A DNA stretch of 64,000 bases from Streptococcus infantis (GCF_019929665.1 NZ_JAHZPZ010000005.1:1-64000), one strand, 5' to 3'. Shown: positions 18,713-27,941, numbered from the stretch's first letter. Notes: generated by a model from the sequence alone, not told the origin. Numbers and translations: made by a program.

Positions 18713-19309
18713 ATGCTTTACCCAACACCTATAGCTAAGCTGATTGACAGTTATTCTAAACTTCCGGGTATCGGGATTAAGACAGCAACCCGACTGGCCT
18801 TTTATACCATTGGGATGTCGGATGATGACGTCAATGAATTTGCAAAAAATCTTCTTGCAGCCAAGCGAGAATTGACCTATTGCTCTATTTGTGGGCGCTT
18901 GACAGATGACGATCCTTGTTCTATCTGTACCGATCCTAGCCGTGACCAGTCTACGATTCTGGTTCTGGAGGATAGCCGAGATGTTGCTGCTATGGAAAAT
19001 ATCCAGGAATACCATGGGCTTTACCATGTCCTACATGGTCTCATTTCACCTATGAATGGGATTAGTCCAGATGACATCAATCTCAAAAGTCTCATGACAC
19101 GCCTCATGGATAGCGAAGTTTCAGAGGTTATCGTGGCCACCAATGCAACAGCAGATGGTGAAGCGACTTCCATGTATATCTCTCGACTACTTAAACCTGC
19201 AGGGATTAAGGTTACTCGTCTAGCACGAGGTCTAGCAGTAGGAGCAGATATCGAATATGCGGACGAAGTAACGCTCCTAAGAGCCATCGAAAATCGTACC
19301 GAACTTTAG
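18713..19309 (+). CDS. recR: Recombination mediator RecR
   Basis: A 198-residue protein of normal length. It helps RecFOR load RecA at gaps. Seen are the N-terminal helix-hairpin-helix ([17 protein letters not shown]), the zinc finger [16 protein letters not shown] (four Cys) and a Toprim domain with VLEDSRD and [26 protein letters not shown]. Cotranscribed with pbp2b, as in pneumococcus. Confidence 0.97.
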   Translation: MLYPTPIAKLIDSYSKLPGIGIKTATRLAFYTIGMSDDDVNEFAKNLLAAKRELTYCSICGRLTDDDPCSICTDPSRDQSTILVLEDSRDVAAMENIQEYHGLYHVLHGLISPMNGISPDDINLKSLMTRLMDSEVSEVIVATNATADGEATSMYISRLLKPAGIKVTRLARGLAVGADIEYADEVTLLRAIENRTEL

Positions 19310-19361
19310 TCTGTAAGGATATAGAACAGGCAATTAGTTAGTAGAAAAGATTTCAAGAAAT

Positions 19362-19399
19362 TAAGAGACTGGATTTATTTTTAATACAGTCTCTTTTTT
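19362..19399 (+). terminator. Terminator after recR
   Basis: AAGAGACTG pairs with CAGTCTCTT across a 16-nt AT-rich loop, followed by TTTT. Confidence 0.75.
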
Positions 19400-19429
19400 G
19401 CTATTCAAGTTTAAAAAAATAAACAAATG

Positions 19430-19438
19430 TGATATACT
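19430..19438 (+). promoter_or_regulatory. ddl promoter, extended -10
   Basis: TGATATACT is an extended -10 located 37 nt before the ddl start. The -35 region (TTTAAA) is weak. Confidence 0.5.
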
Positions 19439-19474
19439 AAAAAGCGAGTATTCTAGTAGAAATAGGACAATCAT

Positions 19475-20518
19475 ATGAAACAAACAATTATTCTATTATA
19501 TGGTGGACGCAGTGCAGAACGTGAAGTCTCTGTATTGTCAGCTGAGAGTGTCATGCGTGCGGTTAACTATGACCGTTTTGCAGTCAAAACCTTCTTTATC
19601 AGCCAGTCTGGTGATTTCATCAAAACCCAAGAATTCAGCCAAACTCCTGGTCAAGATGAACGCCTCATGACTAATGAAACGATTGATTGGGACAAGAAAG
19701 TTGCTCCAAGTGCCATCTACGAAGAAGGAGCAGTTGTCTTTCCAGTTCTTCATGGACCGATGGGAGAAGACGGTTCCGTTCAAGGTTTCTTAGAAGTCTT
19801 GAAAATACCTTATGTCGGTTGTAATATCCTATCTTCAAGCCTTGCTATGGATAAGATCACTACCAAACGTGTTTTGGAATCCGCTGGAATTGCCCAAGTT
19901 CCTTACGTAGCCATTGTTGAAGGGGATGACTTGGCTTCTAAGATTGCTGAAGTTGAAGAAAAATTAACCTATCCAGTCTTTACTAAACCATCAAATATGG
20001 GTTCTAGTGTCGGTATTTCTAAGTCTGAAACTAAAGAAGAGCTCCACCAAGCTCTCGAGCTTGCCTTCAAGTACGATAGTCGTGTCTTGGTAGAACAGGG
20101 AGTAAATGCGCGTGAAATCGAGGTTGGCCTCTTAGGAAACTATGATGTCAAGAGCACGCTTCCTGGTGAAGTTGTCAAGGATGTAGCCTTCTATGATTAC
20201 GAAGCAAAATACATCGATAACAAGATTACTATGGATATTCCAGCCAAGATTAGTGATGATGTAGTAGCAGTCATGCGTAAAAATGCAGAAGTAGCCTTCC
20301 GTGCTATTGGTGGACTTGGCTTATCACGTTGCGACTTCTTCTATACAGATAAGGGAGAAGTTTTCCTAAATGAGCTTAACACTATGCCAGGATTTACCCA
20401 ATGGTCTATGTATCCATTGCTTTGGGACAATATGGGAATTTCTTATCCAGAATTAATTGAACGTTTAGTTGATCTTGCTAAAGAGAGTTTTGACAAGCGT
20501 GAAGCGCACCTATTGTAA
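19475..20518 (+). CDS. ddl: D-alanine--D-alanine ligase
   Basis: ATP-grasp ligase that makes D-Ala-D-Ala for the peptidoglycan precursor. Length 347 is usual. Visible motifs include the N-terminal [13 protein letters not shown], the ATP-binding loop [14 protein letters not shown] and the metal/substrate region [12 protein letters not shown]. The active-site region contains the Tyr of FYDYEAKY, typical of D-Ala rather than D-Lac ligases. Adjacent to murF, which uses its product. Confidence 0.97.
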   Translation: MKQTIILLYGGRSAEREVSVLSAESVMRAVNYDRFAVKTFFISQSGDFIKTQEFSQTPGQDERLMTNETIDWDKKVAPSAIYEEGAVVFPVLHGPMGEDGSVQGFLEVLKIPYVGCNILSSSLAMDKITTKRVLESAGIAQVPYVAIVEGDDLASKIAEVEEKLTYPVFTKPSNMGSSVGISKSETKEELHQALELAFKYDSRVLVEQGVNAREIEVGLLGNYDVKSTLPGEVVKDVAFYDYEAKYIDNKITMDIPAKISDDVVAVMRKNAEVAFRAIGGLGLSRCDFFYTDKGEVFLNELNTMPGFTQWSMYPLLWDNMGISYPELIERLVDLAKESFDKREAHLL

Positions 20519-20532
20519 AGACAGACATAAGG

Positions 20533-20559
20533 GCGGGGAAGGACTCCTTGCCCCTTTTT
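20533..20559 (+). terminator. Terminator or attenuator between ddl and murF
   Basis: GGGGAAGGA pairs with TCCTTGCCCC (one bulge), followed by TTTTT. It ends only two bases before the murF RBS, so read-through would be needed for cotranscription of murF. Confidence 0.6.
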
Positions 20560-20571
20560 AAAGGAGTAAAC

Positions 20572-21945
20572 ATGAAACTTACGATTCACGAAGTTGCGCG
20601 TGCCTTCGATGCAAAAAATGATGTGACAGGCTATGCGGATAACCTGCTAGTCAAGGCTGAGTTTGATAGTCGTTTGATTGGGCCTGGAGATTTATTTGTG
20701 CCACTAAAGGGGGCGCGTGATGGTCATGACTTTATAGAGACAGCTTTTGAAAATGGCGCTGTTGTAACCCTGTCAGAAAAGGAAGTAGAAGGTCATCCTT
20801 ACATTTTAGTAGATGATGTCTTGACAGCCTTTCAAGCACTTGCGGCCTATTACCTTCAAAAGACAGGTGTCGATGTCTTTGCTGTTACAGGTTCAAATGG
20901 GAAGACTACTACCAAGGATATGTTGGCTCATTTGCTTTCTACAAGTTACAAAACCTACAAAACGCAAGGGAACTACAATAACGAGATTGGCCTCCCTTAC
21001 ACTGTTCTTCATATGCCAGATGATACTGAGAAGTTAGTCTTGGAAATGGGACAGGATCACCTAGGAGATATCCATCTCTTATCTGAACTAGCTCATCCAA
21101 AGACAGCTATTGTGACCTTGGTAGGAGAAGCTCATTTGGCCTTCTTCAAGGACCGTTCAGAGATTGCCAAAGGGAAATTGCAAATCGCTGATGGTATGGA
21201 GAAAGGTAGCTTACTTTTGGTACCGGCTGATCCAATTGTAGAAGATTATCTACCTGCTGACCAAAAAGTGGTTCGTTTTGGCCCAGGTGCAGAACTCGAA
21301 ATTACAGAATTGATTGAGCGCAAGGATAGCTTAACCTTCAAGGCTAATTTCTTGGAGCAAGCCCTTGATTTGCCAGTAACTGGTAAATACAATGCGACCA
21401 ATGCCATGATTGCATCTTATGTAGCTCTTCAAGAAGGAGTGACTGAGGAGCAAATTGGTCAAGCCTTCCAAAATCTTGAATTGACCCGCAATCGTACCGA
21501 GTGGAAAAAAGCTGCCAATGGAGCAGATATCTTGTCAGATGTCTACAATGCTAACCCAACAGCTATGAAGTTGATTTTAGAAACTTTCTCTGCCATTCCA
21601 GCCAATGAAGGTGGCAAGAAACTCGCAGTTCTGGCAGATATGAAAGAACTTGGAGACCAGTCTGTTCAACTCCATAATCAGATGATTTTGAGCATTTCAC
21701 CAGATGTCCTTGATACTGTTATTTTCTACGGTGAAGACATTGCTGAATTGGCTCAATTAGCCAGTCAAATGTTCCCCATCGGCCATGTTTACTACTTCAA
21801 GAAAACAGCTGAGGAAGACCAATTTGAAGCCATGGTCAAGCAGGTCAAGGAAAGTCTTGGTGCACATGACCAGATTCTGCTTAAAGGTTCGAATTCTATG
21901 AATCTAGCTAAGCTAGTAGAAAGTTTAGAAAATGAGTGCAACTGA
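20572..21945 (+). CDS. murF: UDP-MurNAc-tripeptide--D-Ala-D-Ala ligase
   Basis: Adds D-Ala-D-Ala to UDP-MurNAc-tripeptide in the cytoplasm. The Mur-ligase P-loop is seen as VTGSNGKTTTKDM near residues 108-120, then YNNEIGLPYTVL and the C-terminal Mur domain with DVYNANPTAMK. The start is ATG 20572 with AAGGAG 5 nt upstream, so the product begins MKLTIHEV (457 residues). It overlaps the following NUDIX gene by 14 nt, which implies translational coupling. Confidence 0.96.
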   Translation: MKLTIHEVARAFDAKNDVTGYADNLLVKAEFDSRLIGPGDLFVPLKGARDGHDFIETAFENGAVVTLSEKEVEGHPYILVDDVLTAFQALAAYYLQKTGVDVFAVTGSNGKTTTKDMLAHLLSTSYKTYKTQGNYNNEIGLPYTVLHMPDDTEKLVLEMGQDHLGDIHLLSELAHPKTAIVTLVGEAHLAFFKDRSEIAKGKLQIADGMEKGSLLLVPADPIVEDYLPADQKVVRFGPGAELEITELIERKDSLTFKANFLEQALDLPVTGKYNATNAMIASYVALQEGVTEEQIGQAFQNLELTRNRTEWKKAANGADILSDVYNANPTAMKLILETFSAIPANEGGKKLAVLADMKELGDQSVQLHNQMILSISPDVLDTVIFYGEDIAELAQLASQMFPIGHVYYFKKTAEEDQFEAMVKQVKESLGAHDQILLKGSNSMNLAKLVESLENECN

Positions 21946-22543
21946 TTTTGCTAAGAATATACAGAGGATGTTGGCTATCACTGATACTGGTTTGACCTAT
22001 ACAAAGGACCCCTTTGACCGTGAACGTTATGAGGATTTACGTCAGATTTTATGGAGCCTATTACAGGATCAAACAGAGCTCAATCAAGAGGAATTGACTG
22101 CGATCTTAAAACCAACAGCTAGCTATGCAACTCCCTTGATGGATGTGCGAGCTTGGATTGTTCAAGACCAGAAGATTTGTTTGGTTAGAGGACAAGGAGA
22201 GGATACTTGGGCCTTACCTGGTGGCTTTGGTGAGGTAGGCTATTCTCCCAAGGAAAATATCCGAAAAGAAGTTCAGGAAGAAACAGGATTTTCGGCAGAA
22301 GTAGGCTCTTTATTGGCAGTTTTTGATACCAACTGCTTTCAACTTCAGAACAAGCAGTATGCAAAGTTCGTCTTTGACTGTCAGTTATTAGATGGACAAT
22401 TTCAAGAAAATCAAGAAGTTGCTGAATTAGGATTTTTTGACATTTCGGCTCTCCCTCCCTTATCTGAAAAAAGAATAACCAAGGAACAAATGGATATTCT
22501 ATGGCAGGTTTATCAGGGTGAGCGGGAACAATATATTGATTAG
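21932..22543 (+). CDS. NUDIX hydrolase
   Basis: A 203-residue protein with an N-terminal helical extension (about 1-60) and a NUDIX fold. The NUDIX box is GGFGEVGYSPKENIRKEVQE followed by ETGF, with the metal-binding Glu residues intact. Family members hydrolyse nucleoside diphosphates linked to another moiety, ADP-sugars being common. The substrate cannot be read from sequence. The start ATG lies inside the murF 3' end. Downstream, AGAAGCT and AGCTTCT can form a weak hairpin at 22542-22578. Confidence 0.88.
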   Translation: MSATDFAKNIQRMLAITDTGLTYTKDPFDRERYEDLRQILWSLLQDQTELNQEELTAILKPTASYATPLMDVRAWIVQDQKICLVRGQGEDTWALPGGFGEVGYSPKENIRKEVQEETGFSAEVGSLLAVFDTNCFQLQNKQYAKFVFDCQLLDGQFQENQEVAELGFFDISALPPLSEKRITKEQMDILWQVYQGEREQYID

Positions 22544-22665
22544 AAGCTTTGCTTTATCTTAAGGCCGATAGCTTCTTTGGAACACAAAATTATAAGAAAT
22601 AAATGTAAGCTAGGATCTATAGAGACAAGTAAGAGAATGGCTTATATGGAAATGAGGAAAATTAT

Positions 22666-23373
22666 ATGAATGTTTGGGATGCTTTATTTACCACCCAGGC
22701 GACGGAGCCACCCCAATTTGGATTTACTTGGTACGCAAGTACATTTGCCTTACTGTTTTTGACAATTTATCTTGCTTATCGCTATCGTGAAAATAAGGTT
22801 TGTCAACGATTTTTCCAGATTATACAGGCAATTCAGTTAATCGCGCTATACAGCTGGTATTGGATTAATCAGTTCCCGCTGTCAGAAAGCTTGCCTTTTT
22901 ATCATTGTCGATTAGCCATGTTTGTAGTTCTCTTGCTTCCAGGTGTCTCTAGAGTCAAACAGTACTTTGCTGTGCTTGGAACCTTCGGGACGATTGCAGC
23001 TTTTGTTTATCCAATCCCAGACGCTTACTCTTTCCCACACATCGTTATTTTGTCCTTTATTTTCGGACATCTAGCCCTTCTTGGGAATTCCTTGATTTAT
23101 CTTTTAAACAACTACAATGCTCGTCTCTTGGATTTCAAAGGTATTCTTATACTGACCTCTTTACTCAATGGTTTGATTTTTATAGTCAATTTATTAACGG
23201 GTGGAGATTACGGTTTTATGACAAAACCACCATTGGTGGGAGACCATGGTCTTGTGGTTAATTATATCATTGTCACTCTATTTTTGGCTTGTGCTATTTT
23301 CCTCTTCTCTAAAGGTTTTCAAGTCATCACTCAGGAGAAGGCAGAAAGAAGATTGAAAATCTGGCAGAAATAA
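22666..23373 (+). CDS. TIGR02206-type integral membrane protein
   Basis: A 235-residue protein with about six or seven hydrophobic helices, resembling the YwaF/TIGR02206 family of unknown function. Recognisable are the N-terminal PPQFGFTWY, the segment LPFYHCRLAMFVVLLLP and the C-terminal GDYGFMTKPPLVGDHGLVVN. The start ATG follows GAGGAAAATTAT. It is transcribed in the same direction as rplM but separated from it by the L13 promoter. No functional claim is made. Confidence 0.75.
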   Translation: MNVWDALFTTQATEPPQFGFTWYASTFALLFLTIYLAYRYRENKVCQRFFQIIQAIQLIALYSWYWINQFPLSESLPFYHCRLAMFVVLLLPGVSRVKQYFAVLGTFGTIAAFVYPIPDAYSFPHIVILSFIFGHLALLGNSLIYLLNNYNARLLDFKGILILTSLLNGLIFIVNLLTGGDYGFMTKPPLVGDHGLVVNYIIVTLFLACAIFLFSKGFQVITQEKAERRLKIWQK

Positions 23374-23392
23374 AAAATATTTTCCCAACCGC

Positions 23393-23422
23393 TTGACTTT
23401 TATCTGAGAATTTTGATACAAT
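23393..23422 (+). promoter_or_regulatory. rplM-rpsI promoter
   Basis: -35 TTGACT (23393-23398), 18-bp spacer, -10 TACAAT (23417-23422). Confidence 0.8.
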
Positions 23423-23426
23423 AGTA

Positions 23427-23510
23427 GGCGGTATTGTTTACCCCATTTGTAAGGCCCCGGAACCTTTCAAATACCCCGCGGACCGGAACATCCGCCCTGT
23501 AAACAAAAAC
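23427..23510 (+). ncRNA. L13-type ribosomal protein leader RNA
   Basis: The leader between the promoter and rplM folds into a compact structure. GGCGG (23427-23431) pairs with CCGCC (23492-23496), and TTGTTTAC (23434-23441) pairs with GTAAACAA (23499-23506), an interlaced order that forms a pseudoknot. Inside is the hairpin ATTTG-AAGG / CCTT-CAAAT (23445-23472). Firmicute rplM genes have a known autoregulatory leader at this position, and binding by L13 itself is the expected mechanism. Confidence 0.75.
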
Positions 23511-23531
23511 GATATTCATATAGGAGAAATC

Positions 23532-23978
23532 ATGAACAAAACTACATTCATGGCTAAACCAGGCCAAGTAGAACGCAAATGGTACGTTGTTGACGCAACT
23601 GATGTACCTCTTGGACGCCTTTCAGCAGTTGTTGCTAGCGTACTTCGCGGAAAAAACAAACCAACATTTACACCACACACTGATACAGGTGACTTCGTAA
23701 TCGTTATCAATGCTGAAAAAGTTAAATTGACTGGTAAAAAAGCAACTGATAAGATCTACTACACTCACTCAAACCACCCAGGTGGATTGAAATCAATCTC
23801 TGCTGGTGAACTTCGTTCTAAAAATGCAGTACGTTTGATCGAGAAATCAGTTAAAGGTATGCTTCCACACAATACTCTTGGCCGCGCTCAAGGTATGAAA
23901 TTGAAAGTATTCGTTGGAGCTGAGCACACTCACGCTGCACAACAACCAGAAGTTCTTGATATTTCAGGACTTATCTAA
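23532..23978 (+). CDS. rplM: 50S ribosomal protein L13
   Basis: A 148-residue protein matching L13 throughout ([41 protein letters not shown]). A component of the large subunit that assembles early on 23S rRNA. RBS TAGGAGAAATC. Its codons are strongly biased, as in highly expressed genes. Followed 18 nt later by rpsI. Confidence 0.98.
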   Translation: MNKTTFMAKPGQVERKWYVVDATDVPLGRLSAVVASVLRGKNKPTFTPHTDTGDFVIVINAEKVKLTGKKATDKIYYTHSNHPGGLKSISAGELRSKNAVRLIEKSVKGMLPHNTLGRAQGMKLKVFVGAEHTHAAQQPEVLDISGLI

Positions 23979-23996
23979 GGAAAGGAACAATAAAGT

Positions 23997-24389
23997 ATGT
24001 CACAAGCACAATATGCAGGTACTGGACGTCGTAAAAACGCTGTTGCACGCGTTCGCCTTGTTCCAGGAACTGGTAAAATCACTGTTAACAAAAAAGATGT
24101 TGAAGAGTACATCCCACACGCTGACCTTCGTTTGGTCATCAACCAACCATTCGCAGTTACTTCAACTGCAGGTTCATACGACGTTTTCGTTAACGTTGTA
24201 GGTGGTGGATACGCTGGTCAAGCAGGAGCTATCCGTCACGGTATCGCTCGTGCCCTTCTTCAAGTAGACCCAGACTTCCGCGATTCATTGAAACGCGCAG
24301 GACTTCTTACACGTGACTCACGTAAAGTTGAACGTAAGAAACCAGGCTTGAAAAAAGCTCGTAAAGCATCACAATTTAGTAAACGTTAA
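23997..24389 (+). CDS. rpsI: 30S ribosomal protein S9
   Basis: A 130-residue protein of normal length and sequence ([15 protein letters not shown]-terminus [12 protein letters not shown]). The basic C-terminal tail reaches the P-site tRNA. RBS AAGGAACAATAAAGT. Its last 49 bp recur almost exactly at 31580-31628, so the 3' end is a likely attachment site for an integrated element. Confidence 0.98.
   Translation: MSQAQYAGTGRRKNAVARVRLVPGTGKITVNKKDVEEYIPHADLRLVINQPFAVTSTAGSYDVFVNVVGGGYAGQAGAIRHGIARALLQVDPDFRDSLKRAGLLTRDSRKVERKKPGLKKARKASQFSKR
24339..24387 (+). repeat. att-like repeat, copy 1 (rpsI 3' end)
   Basis: This 49-bp stretch matches 31580-31628 at 46 positions, and its last 30 bp (24358-24387) are identical. 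The two copies lie 7,241 bp apart in direct orientation. Confidence 0.85.
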
Positions 24390-24410
24390 AACTTATTTAA
24401 ACTTATTGAA

Positions 24411-24443
24411 AGTATTTCGTATCAAAAATACGGGATGCTTTTT
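24411..24443 (+). terminator. Terminator after rpsI
   Basis: AGTATTTCGTAT pairs with ATACGGGATGCT through 12 positions including G-U pairs, with loop CAAAA, then TTTTTC. This sequence differs from the terminator that follows the second rpsI fragment at 31653. Confidence 0.75.
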
Positions 24444-24742
24444 CTGTTCACCCCAAATTTTTGTAACTAGGTGATACTTGAAATTAATACAAATTTGGTT
24501 GTTTTTGATAAATCTAAGCAACACTAAATGATGAAGTGAAAGGGGATGAATCTTTGATAGTATTCATTTATTGTGAAATATGATATATTTATTAATTAGA
24601 TGGATGAATACTTCTAGAGTTAAATATAGCATAATAGGGACAGACTTTTTGGTTTATTTTTGTTTGTAGTCGGATTATGAAAGAATATCCAATATTATGC
24701 GATAAGATAGAATGTTACAAAAAAGAAAGGGGATGCAATCCG

Positions 24743-25045
24743 ATGAAGAAAGACAGATTAATTGTATTGACAGATGCTGTTCTAGCAATTATTATGACCA
24801 TCTTGATTTTAGAGTTAGAAAAACCAACAACACCAAGTCTTGAAGCTTTTTGGGATTTACGGCAAAATTTCTTTGCTTGTTTTCTTTCCTTTTTCTGGTT
24901 GGGATCGTTATGGATGGCACTAAACACATTATGGGAAAAGGTTGAGAAAATTTCCTCAGAAATTATTTGGTGGAATTTGTTTCTACTCTTGGAGCGGCAG
25001 GAGTTCTCTTTGGAGAATTTCATGCCATCCAAGATACCAGTCTGA
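24743..25045 (+). pseudogene. TMEM175-like (DUF1211) membrane protein, truncated
   Basis: The first 80 residues resemble the N-terminal half of bacterial TMEM175-type potassium channels: KKDRLIVLTDAVLAIIMTIL with the Asp in the first helix, then FFACFLSFFWLGSLWM and IIWWNLFLLL. The reading frame then continues as an unrelated tail (ERQEFSLENFM) and stops at 100 residues, half the family's usual length. The start is ATG 24743 after AAAGGGGATG. A coding-looking frame, -1 relative to this one, overlaps the end (next entry). Either a frameshift or a join of two genes has occurred. Confidence 0.6.
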
Positions 25046-25311
25046 ATGATGTGGTGGACCGGATCTATATAAATGTCAAGGATTTACCGTTTCAGTCCTT
25101 GGGAGCTTTAGCTAATATCCTGTCTGATGTTAAGAAGGGACTGATTCAAGACAGTCATATCTGGTCTTTCTTCCAGTCATTTTTCAAACAATATCAGTTG
25201 ATAATCAGCTTAAATCAGATCTATCAGTTTGTCTATCTTTCTCTGATGGAGATCATGTCCTATCTTCACTTTGATTATTGGAAAAAACGGCTCGGTCAGG
25301 AGCTAGTATGA
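24967..25311 (+). pseudogene. C-terminal fragment of an unidentified protein
   Basis: The frame has no stop from about 24946 to 25311 and reads plausibly (STLGAAGVLFGEFHAIQ, DSHIWSFFQSFFKQYQ, ending YWKKRLGQELV). The nominal TTG start has no RBS, so this is probably a fragment rather than an intact gene. I do not recognise its family. Joined to the preceding fragment by one frameshift, the total would be about 189 codons, near TMEM175 length, but the C-terminal sequence does not look like TMEM175 to me. It is 13 nt from the ion-channel gene. Confidence 0.45.
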
Positions 25312-25324
25312 ATAAGGAGAACAA

Positions 25325-25648
25325 ATGAGACGTTTAAAAATGTTATGGCATATTATACAGGTTACGGGTTTTACTCGGTTTGCTCTGAGTTTTGTGACCT
25401 TTGTTTTTGGGTCAGGAGGCGTGCTTTTCCTAGTTGAACCTGCTATCACAAATTACGGAGACGGTCTTTGGTATGCTTTTGTGACTTCGACGACTGTCGG
25501 CTACGGGGATCTCCTAGCTGTGACCTTGATTGGAAGGATTACCAGTGTCTTCTTGACGATTTATGGGCTCATATTTTTTGGCTGTTTATCAGCTGTTATT
25601 ATTAATTATTATACCGATTTAAATAAGGAAAGAGGAGAGGACAAATGA
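25325..25648 (+). CDS. Two-helix potassium channel (Ion_trans_2)
   Basis: A 107-residue protein with two membrane helices (about 17-38 and 70-95) around a pore loop whose filter TTVGYGD (56-62) is the exact K+ selectivity signature. It has no regulatory RCK/TrkA domain and would work as a tetramer, KcsA style. RBS AAGGAGAACAA. The stop overlaps the start of the DUF389 gene (ATGA), so the two are translationally coupled. With the truncated TMEM175-like gene upstream it forms a small ion-transport cluster. Gating signal is unknown. Confidence 0.88.
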   Translation: MRRLKMLWHIIQVTGFTRFALSFVTFVFGSGGVLFLVEPAITNYGDGLWYAFVTSTTVGYGDLLAVTLIGRITSVFLTIYGLIFFGCLSAVIINYYTDLNKERGEDK

Positions 25649-26694
25649 CTGCCAATTATTCAACACGGGAATACCGTGAGAAATTATACGATGACCTTCA
25701 TGTTCGATTGAGAGATACAGCGATTTTGATGTGTGCAATTTTTATTGCCTCTATCGGTCTAAATATGAATTCAACAGCTGTTATTATTGGAGCCATGTTA
25801 ATTTCACCTCTCATGACACCGATTGTTGGACTGGGATTCGGTTTAGCTATTTTTGATACGCGTTTAATCAAGCAATCTCTAGAGGTTTTATTGACTCAAG
25901 TGTTGGTCAGTTTGCTTGTCTCGACTCTGTATTTCTGGATTTCTCCCTTGTCTTATGCAAGTAGCGAGTTGATCGCACGAACCTCTCCAACCATTTGGGA
26001 TGTTCTCATTGCTATTGCTGGTGGGATTGCTGGTGTGATCGGTTCAAGGAAAAAAGAAGCAAACAATATCGTGCCAGGAGTAGCCATTGCTACAGCTTTG
26101 ATGCCGCCTATCTGTACTGCTGGCTATGGTTTAGCTAATGGGAATGTACGATTTTTATTGGGGGCTCTCTATCTTTTCTTGATCAACTGTGTCTTTATCA
26201 TGCTAGCCAACATTGTTGGAACAAGAATTTTGATGAGAAAATCTCCTTTAACTTCATTTAAAGAGCTGAGCATTAAAATGAGAATTGGCTTGATTTCTTT
26301 GATTGTATTGTTGATTCTTCCAGCTAGCTATTCGGCAGTTACTCTGACAATAGAACAAGCGCGCAAAGAAGGGGTCAAACAGTTTGTAGGAAAAGAGTTC
26401 GCCAATTATACGGTTATTAATCAAGTCTACAAGTCAAGTAACAATGAATTGGTCTTGACGGTTGTTGGAGATCCGATTTCAGAAGAAGAATTAGAAACAC
26501 TCCACCAAAAACAAGCCTCTTACGGTATTCAATCTGTTCAATTGAAAGTGAATCAAGTTCAGAACTCGCCAACATTAGATAGTGAAGCGACCAAGGAATT
26601 TTATGAAAACATTGACAAGTATATTGATCAAAAACTCTCTGAAAAAGATTCACAAAACGATCTCGTAAAAGAAAATGAAGCAGACAAGGATTGA
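25645..26694 (+). CDS. DUF389 family membrane protein
   Basis: A 349-residue protein with the DUF389/TIGR00341 core: about six membrane helices between residues 25 and 230, including STAVIIGAMLISPLMTPIVG, GGIAGVIGSRKKEAN and VPGVAIATALMPPICTAGY. A soluble C-terminal domain follows (about 235-330), and the end is rich in Asp, Glu and Lys. The function of the family is unknown. Coupling to a K+ channel gene suggests a role in ion or membrane-potential control, which is inference. Confidence 0.85.
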   Translation: MTANYSTREYREKLYDDLHVRLRDTAILMCAIFIASIGLNMNSTAVIIGAMLISPLMTPIVGLGFGLAIFDTRLIKQSLEVLLTQVLVSLLVSTLYFWISPLSYASSELIARTSPTIWDVLIAIAGGIAGVIGSRKKEANNIVPGVAIATALMPPICTAGYGLANGNVRFLLGALYLFLINCVFIMLANIVGTRILMRKSPLTSFKELSIKMRIGLISLIVLLILPASYSAVTLTIEQARKEGVKQFVGKEFANYTVINQVYKSSNNELVLTVVGDPISEEELETLHQKQASYGIQSVQLKVNQVQNSPTLDSEATKEFYENIDKYIDQKLSEKDSQNDLVKENEADKD

Positions 26695-26837
26695 GGACAA
26701 TGAACTGAATCGGTTTTTACGCCGTGTTTTTCTTGTATCTTCCTCTTTCTTACTTATAGCAGGTTGTTTTTGCTTGAATAAGAAATAAATTAGAAGTTCT
26801 ATCATCTAAGAAAAATGATGAAAAAAATCATTTAACT

Positions 26838-26905
26838 AATGGTGTGAACGTTTAGTGTTTATCAGCTCCATTCTCTGTAATTTTGGGGGTAAAATCCACA
26901 CCATT
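26838..26905. repeat. Inverted repeat with a gggggtaaa tract, possible IS remnant
   Basis: The 368-nt gap 26695-27062 holds no gene. AATGGTGTG (26838-26846) is the inverse of CACACCATT (26897-26905). The internal 13-mer TTTTGGGGGTAAA (26881-26893) recurs in inverted orientation at 31696-31708, there also beside a CACACCA motif. The pattern resembles insertion-sequence ends, but no transposase is present. Confidence 0.4.
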
Positions 26906-27019
26906 TAGATAAAATTAGTTGAATTTGATTGGAAAAACGCTTTTATAAAAGCGGAGAAAAGTCTTGATATTACGCTGTTTTTAGTCCAACTGAAATTCAT
27001 ACTTTCCAAACCAGGTCTT

Positions 27020-27062
27020 AAAAAAACTCTAGCTATCAGGTAGTTGATAGTTAGAGTTTTTT
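27020..27062. terminator. Bidirectional terminator between DUF389 gene and mleR
   Basis: A 15-bp stem, AAACTCTAGCTATCA with TGATAGTTAGAGTTT (one G-U pair) and a 6-nt loop, has A-runs on one side and T-runs on the other. It ends directly before the mleR stop codon. Confidence 0.9.
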
Positions 27063-27941
27063 CTATTCATATGATTTAATGAGATTAAATAAGGCTTCTG
27101 ATTCTGATGACAGTGTAGCTGATTTGAGATAAGCATAATAAACTGTAAATGTGATCTGGTCCTCTGGTATTAGAGGGATTTTTATTAAATCATCATCTTC
27201 ATCAGAAAGTGCGATATCAGCTAGTAAACTAAGGCCAACCCCTTTCTTTAAAAGTTCTTTAATGATGACAATGTCGTCACTCTTAAAGAATATTTCTGCC
27301 TTGTTTTGATACTTTTGATTAAGGAGTTCAAAAGCTTTCAGGTGAACAAAGTGTTCGTCTAAAAGTATAAAGGATTGATCTACTAAATCTTCAAAAGCGA
27401 GGGAAGGAGCAGTAGCAAGAGGATGGTTCTTAGATAAAACGACATACAGTTCTTTATGAAAGAGTTCATGTGTCTCTATTGAGGGATGATTGAGTGGTTC
27501 AATCAAGCCGAGTAGGCTTGCATCAAGGTCTCCCTTGAGGAGAAGATTTAATAACTCTACGGAGCCACCGCGGATAGGGCGTACTTTTTTTAAAAAATCG
27601 AATTTATCTTTTTCGTTTAAGGCAGCAAAGAGATACTGAATGATAATAGGAGGAAATCCTACAGTAGAGTATTGGGCCAAGGAACGATTGATTTCTTTGC
27701 GAGTAGAAATGACCTCGGGTAAAATCTTTTCTGTATGCTTTAGAAGGATTTGCCCTTGAGAAGTTAATTTAAAGGAACGATGTGAAGGATCATGGTGAAT
27801 CAATTTGCAATTAAAAGATTCCTCTAAGCGCTTGATGGCATAAGAAATAGATGGTTGGCTGACTTTGTGTTGTTTTGCTACTTCCGTATAGGATTGAAGC
27901 TGGCAGAGGTCATAAAAATATTGTAGATCTTTTAAATTCAT
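27063..27941 (-). CDS. mleR: LysR-family regulator, probable malolactic activator MleR
   Basis: A 292-residue LysR regulator. The N-terminal winged helix-turn-helix reads SYTEVAKQHKVSQPSISYAI near 17-36, followed by an effector-binding domain (about 90-290). It lies upstream of mleS and faces away from it, the same arrangement as MleR in lactic acid bacteria, where L-malate is the co-inducer. A small XRE gene lies between mleR and mleS. Its terminator is the strong hairpin at 27020-27062. Assignment as MleR rests on family plus context. Confidence 0.8.
   Translation of the reverse strand: MNLKDLQYFYDLCQLQSYTEVAKQHKVSQPSISYAIKRLEESFNCKLIHHDPSHRSFKLTSQGQILLKHTEKILPEVISTRKEINRSLAQYSTVGFPPIIIQYLFAALNEKDKFDFLKKVRPIRGGSVELLNLLLKGDLDASLLGLIEPLNHPSIETHELFHKELYVVLSKNHPLATAPSLAFEDLVDQSFILLDEHFVHLKAFELLNQKYQNKAEIFFKSDDIVIIKELLKKGVGLSLLADIALSDEDDDLIKIPLIPEDQITFTVYYAYLKSATLSSESEALFNLIKSYE

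Noticed and set aside
27001..27030. Possible third copy of the rpsI att-like sequence (AAACCAGG followed by an A-run and CTC)
   Set aside because: Similarity is mostly an A-run that belongs to the terminator stem at 27020; the diagnostic final 30 bp are absent.
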